Shown piece by piece: positions 14,348 to 16,033 of a stretch of 16,033 bases of DNA. A program made the position numbers and the translations under genes. The notes under the pieces were generated by a model, which did not search any database, had not been told where the DNA came from, and worked only from the letters and a program-made list of their open reading frames with translations. Every line of letters begins with the position of its first letter. The first letter of the stretch is position 1. The stretch is from DASSKF01 sp035690725 (GTDB lineage: Bacteria; Actinomycetota; Actinomycetes; Actinomycetales; Dermatophilaceae), in contig DASSKF010000071.1 of the NCBI GenBank assembly GCA_035690725.1, positions 1 to 16,033 of the forward strand, given 5' to 3'.

Positions 14348-14384
14348 GCCGGGACGGTATGCCGGCCCGGGACCGGACCGTCAG
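14348..14384 (-). promoter_or_regulatory. Candidate leaderless promoter of the WXG-like/hydrolase pair
   Basis: On the minus strand TACCGT (14354-14359) stands exactly 6 nt before ATG 14347, and no Shine-Dalgarno sequence is present. CTGACGG at 14378-14384 is a fair -35 at about 18 nt. The transcript would start at the ATG. Confidence 0.5.
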
Positions 14385-14487
14385 GCCGACCGGTCGCGCT
14401 GTGGACGCCCGGGCCCCCGGCACCCACGGGTGGGGACGGCGGCGGTGGGCTCACGGCATACCGCGGTCCGCCGGGCACCTTGCTGCG

Positions 14488-14503
14488 CGGGCGAGTCCGC
14501 CCG
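14488..14503 (-). terminator. Possible hairpin terminator of the EtfD-like gene
   Basis: CGGGCG and CGCCCG form a perfect 6-bp stem with a 4-nt loop, 11 nt past the stop codon of the Fe-S oxidoreductase gene. There is no T-run. The remainder of the 167-nt gap holds the promoter of the next gene and two copies of the octamer GTATGCCG. Confidence 0.4.
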
Positions 14504-14514
14504 GGATCCGAGGG

Positions 14515-16033
14515 TCAGCTGGTGGGCTCGGACTCCGGCTCGTCCTCGGACTCGGTCTGGCCGCCATCCCGGCGGACCGCCGCGAGGAGCATGTTGGCCA
14601 CGTCGACCACCTCGACGTCCTCGCGTGCGTCGCCGCTGGACTGCTGCTCGGTCAGTCCGTCGCTGAGCATCACCCGGCAGAAGGGGCACCCGATGGCGAT
14701 CCGGTCGGCCCCGGTCGCGACGGCCTCGGCGGTGCGGTTGTTGTTGATCCGGGTGCCGAGCTTCTCCTCCATCCACATCCGGGCGCCGCCGGCGCCGCAG
14801 CAGAAGGACCGGTTGCCGGAGCGCTCCATCTCCTTCAGCTGCACGCCGGGCAGGGCGCCGATGAGCTCGCGCGGCGGGGAGTAGACGCCGTTGTGCCGGC
14901 CCAGGTAGCACGGGTCGTGGTAGGTGACCAGGTCGCCGGTGGAGGCGGCCCCGGCGGTGTCGGCCTCGTCCGGCCGGGCCACCGGGACGAGGCGCTTCTC
15001 GCGCACCAGTCGGTTGAGCAGCTGGGTGTGGTGGACGACCTCGTAGTGGCCGTCCAGCTGGGGGTACTCGTTCTTGAGGGTGTTGAAGCAGTGCGCGCAG
15101 GTGACCACGATCTTGGTGACCTTGGCCTCGTTGAGGACCTCGACGTTGCCCTGGGCGAGCATCTGGAAGAGGAACTCGTTGCCGGCGCGGCGGGCCGGGT
15201 CGCCGTTGCAGGTCTCGCCGTCGCCGAGCACGGCGAAGGAGACGCCGGCGGTGTGCAGCAGCTCGGCCACCGCCCGGGTGGTCTTCTTGGCCCGGTCCTC
15301 GAAGGCACCGGCGCAGCCGACCCAGAACAGGTAGTCCACCTCCTCGGCGGACTCGACATCGGCGCCGAGCACCTTGACCTCGAACGGCAGGTCCTTGGCC
15401 CAGTCCAGCCGGGCGCGCGCGGACATGCCCCACGGGTTCTGCTTGTTCTCCAGGTTCTTGAACAGCCCGCTCAGCTCGGTCGGGAAGGCCGACTCGATGA
15501 GCACCTGGTAGCGGCGCATGTCGACGATCTCGTCGACGTGCTCGATGTCGACCGGGCACTGCTCGACGCAGGCGCCACAGGTGGTGCAGGACCAGATGAC
15601 GTCCGGGTCGATGACCGCGTCGACGCCGTCGGGGTTGTAGGCCGCGAGCGGGTCGCCGTCGTAGCCGGTGTCCCCGATGAGAGAGCGCTCGGAGGCGGCG
15701 CGCGCGCTCGCCAGCGACGGCTCGCCGGTGAGATCGGGCCCGGTCGGCTGCCCCTGGCCGTCCTGCTCGGCGGCGGCCCGCTGCTCCTCGGTGGCCAGCA
15801 GCCACGGCGCCTTGGCATGGGCGTGGTTGCGCAGCCCCATGACGAGCAGCTTGGGCGACAGCGGCTTCTCGGTGTTCCAGGCCGGGCACTGGGACTGGCA
15901 ACGGCCGCACTCGGTGCAGGTGGAGAAGTCGAGCAGGCCCTTCCAGGTGAAGTCCTCGACCTTCCCGACGCCCAGGGAGGCGTCCTCGTCGAGGTCCTCG
16001 ATGTTCTCGAAGTCGACCCGCTCGCCGCCGACG
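14515..16033 (-). CDS. etfD: EtfD-like membrane Fe-S oxidoreductase (CCG-domain protein), C-terminal part
   Basis: The visible 505 residues are the C-terminal portion; the 5' end, where relatives carry membrane helices, lies beyond the right edge. Two ferredoxin-type 4Fe-4S motifs are intact: CTECGRCQSQCP (visible residues 39-50) and CTTCGACVEQCP (149-160). Two cysteine-rich CCG domains follow, with VGCAGAF, VTCAHCFNTL, HDPCYLGRHN, FCCGAGGARMW and IGCPFCRVML, as in heterodisulfide reductase HdrD. This architecture matches M. tuberculosis Rv0338c (EtfD), which takes electrons from electron-transfer flavoprotein during fatty-acid oxidation and passes them to the quinone pool. The acidic C-terminal tail (ESEDEPESEPTS) is ordinary for the organism. 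The assignment rests on domain order; generic GlpC or HdrD-like reductases are the alternative. Confidence 0.9.
   Translation of the reverse strand, partial: VGGERVDFENIEDLDEDASLGVGKVEDFTWKGLLDFSTCTECGRCQSQCPAWNTEKPLSPKLLVMGLRNHAHAKAPWLLATEEQRAAAEQDGQGQPTGPDLTGEPSLASARAASERSLIGDTGYDGDPLAAYNPDGVDAVIDPDVIWSCTTCGACVEQCPVDIEHVDEIVDMRRYQVLIESAFPTELSGLFKNLENKQNPWGMSARARLDWAKDLPFEVKVLGADVESAEEVDYLFWVGCAGAFEDRAKKTTRAVAELLHTAGVSFAVLGDGETCNGDPARRAGNEFLFQMLAQGNVEVLNEAKVTKIVVTCAHCFNTLKNEYPQLDGHYEVVHHTQLLNRLVREKRLVPVARPDEADTAGAASTGDLVTYHDPCYLGRHNGVYSPPRELIGALPGVQLKEMERSGNRSFCCGAGGARMWMEEKLGTRINNNRTAEAVATGADRIAIGCPFCRVMLSDGLTEQQSSGDAREDVEVVDVANMLLAAVRRDGGQTESEDEPESEPTS

Overview
The window is high-GC DNA with GC-ending codons, frequent GTG starts and short gene gaps, typical of a free-living Actinomycetota chromosome. 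Actinobacterial markers include a dCTP deaminase that closely resembles the bifunctional mycobacterial Dcd-dUTPase, an EtfD-type membrane Fe-S oxidoreductase, a DtxR/IdeR iron box and a DUF2795 protein. A Micrococcales or Intrasporangiaceae-like host is my guess; there is no rRNA or marker gene here to prove it. I see no insertion sequence, phage gene or CRISPR array.

Layout, left to right. (1) 1-778: the 5' end of a lipoprotein iron-transport binding protein (minus) behind a near-consensus iron box, divergent from cutA. (2) 828-2474: an MFS transporter (minus), only 19 nt downstream of a tRNA-Gly(CCC) read in the same direction. (3) 2580-3800: dcd followed closely by a small alpha/beta hydrolase. 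(4) 3892-7573: a compatible-solute (OpuC/ProVWX type) ABC importer, encoding ATPase with a CBS-like tail, two permeases and a lipoprotein binding protein. (5) 7578-12133: after a long hairpin, a self-regulated tetR gene that overlaps two genes for a heterodimeric ABC exporter. (6) 12172-14347, minus: a DUF2795 protein, then an alpha/beta hydrolase translationally coupled to a small helical WXG100-like protein. (7) 14515-16033, minus: the C-terminal part of an EtfD-like Fe-S oxidoreductase that runs off the window.

How the genes work together. The OpuC-type operon is a complete osmoprotectant uptake system. The TetR operon is a complete drug or lipid export module: one exporter half has the degenerate ATP-site residues (Asp for Glu, Gln for His) and the other has the intact ones, as in TM287/288-type heterodimers. 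The TetR operator lies between the -35 and -10 elements of its own promoter.

Three sequence-level patterns deserve attention. Five genes that open transcription units lack a Shine-Dalgarno sequence and have a TANNNT box 6-7 nt before the start codon, the signature of leaderless transcription. The octamer GTATGCCG occurs six times, in coding cases through rare synonymous codons. The C-terminal tail of the second OpuC permease loses normal codon usage and looks frameshifted. The least familiar gene pair is the WXG-like protein plus hydrolase. I found no clear case of a wholly new system.
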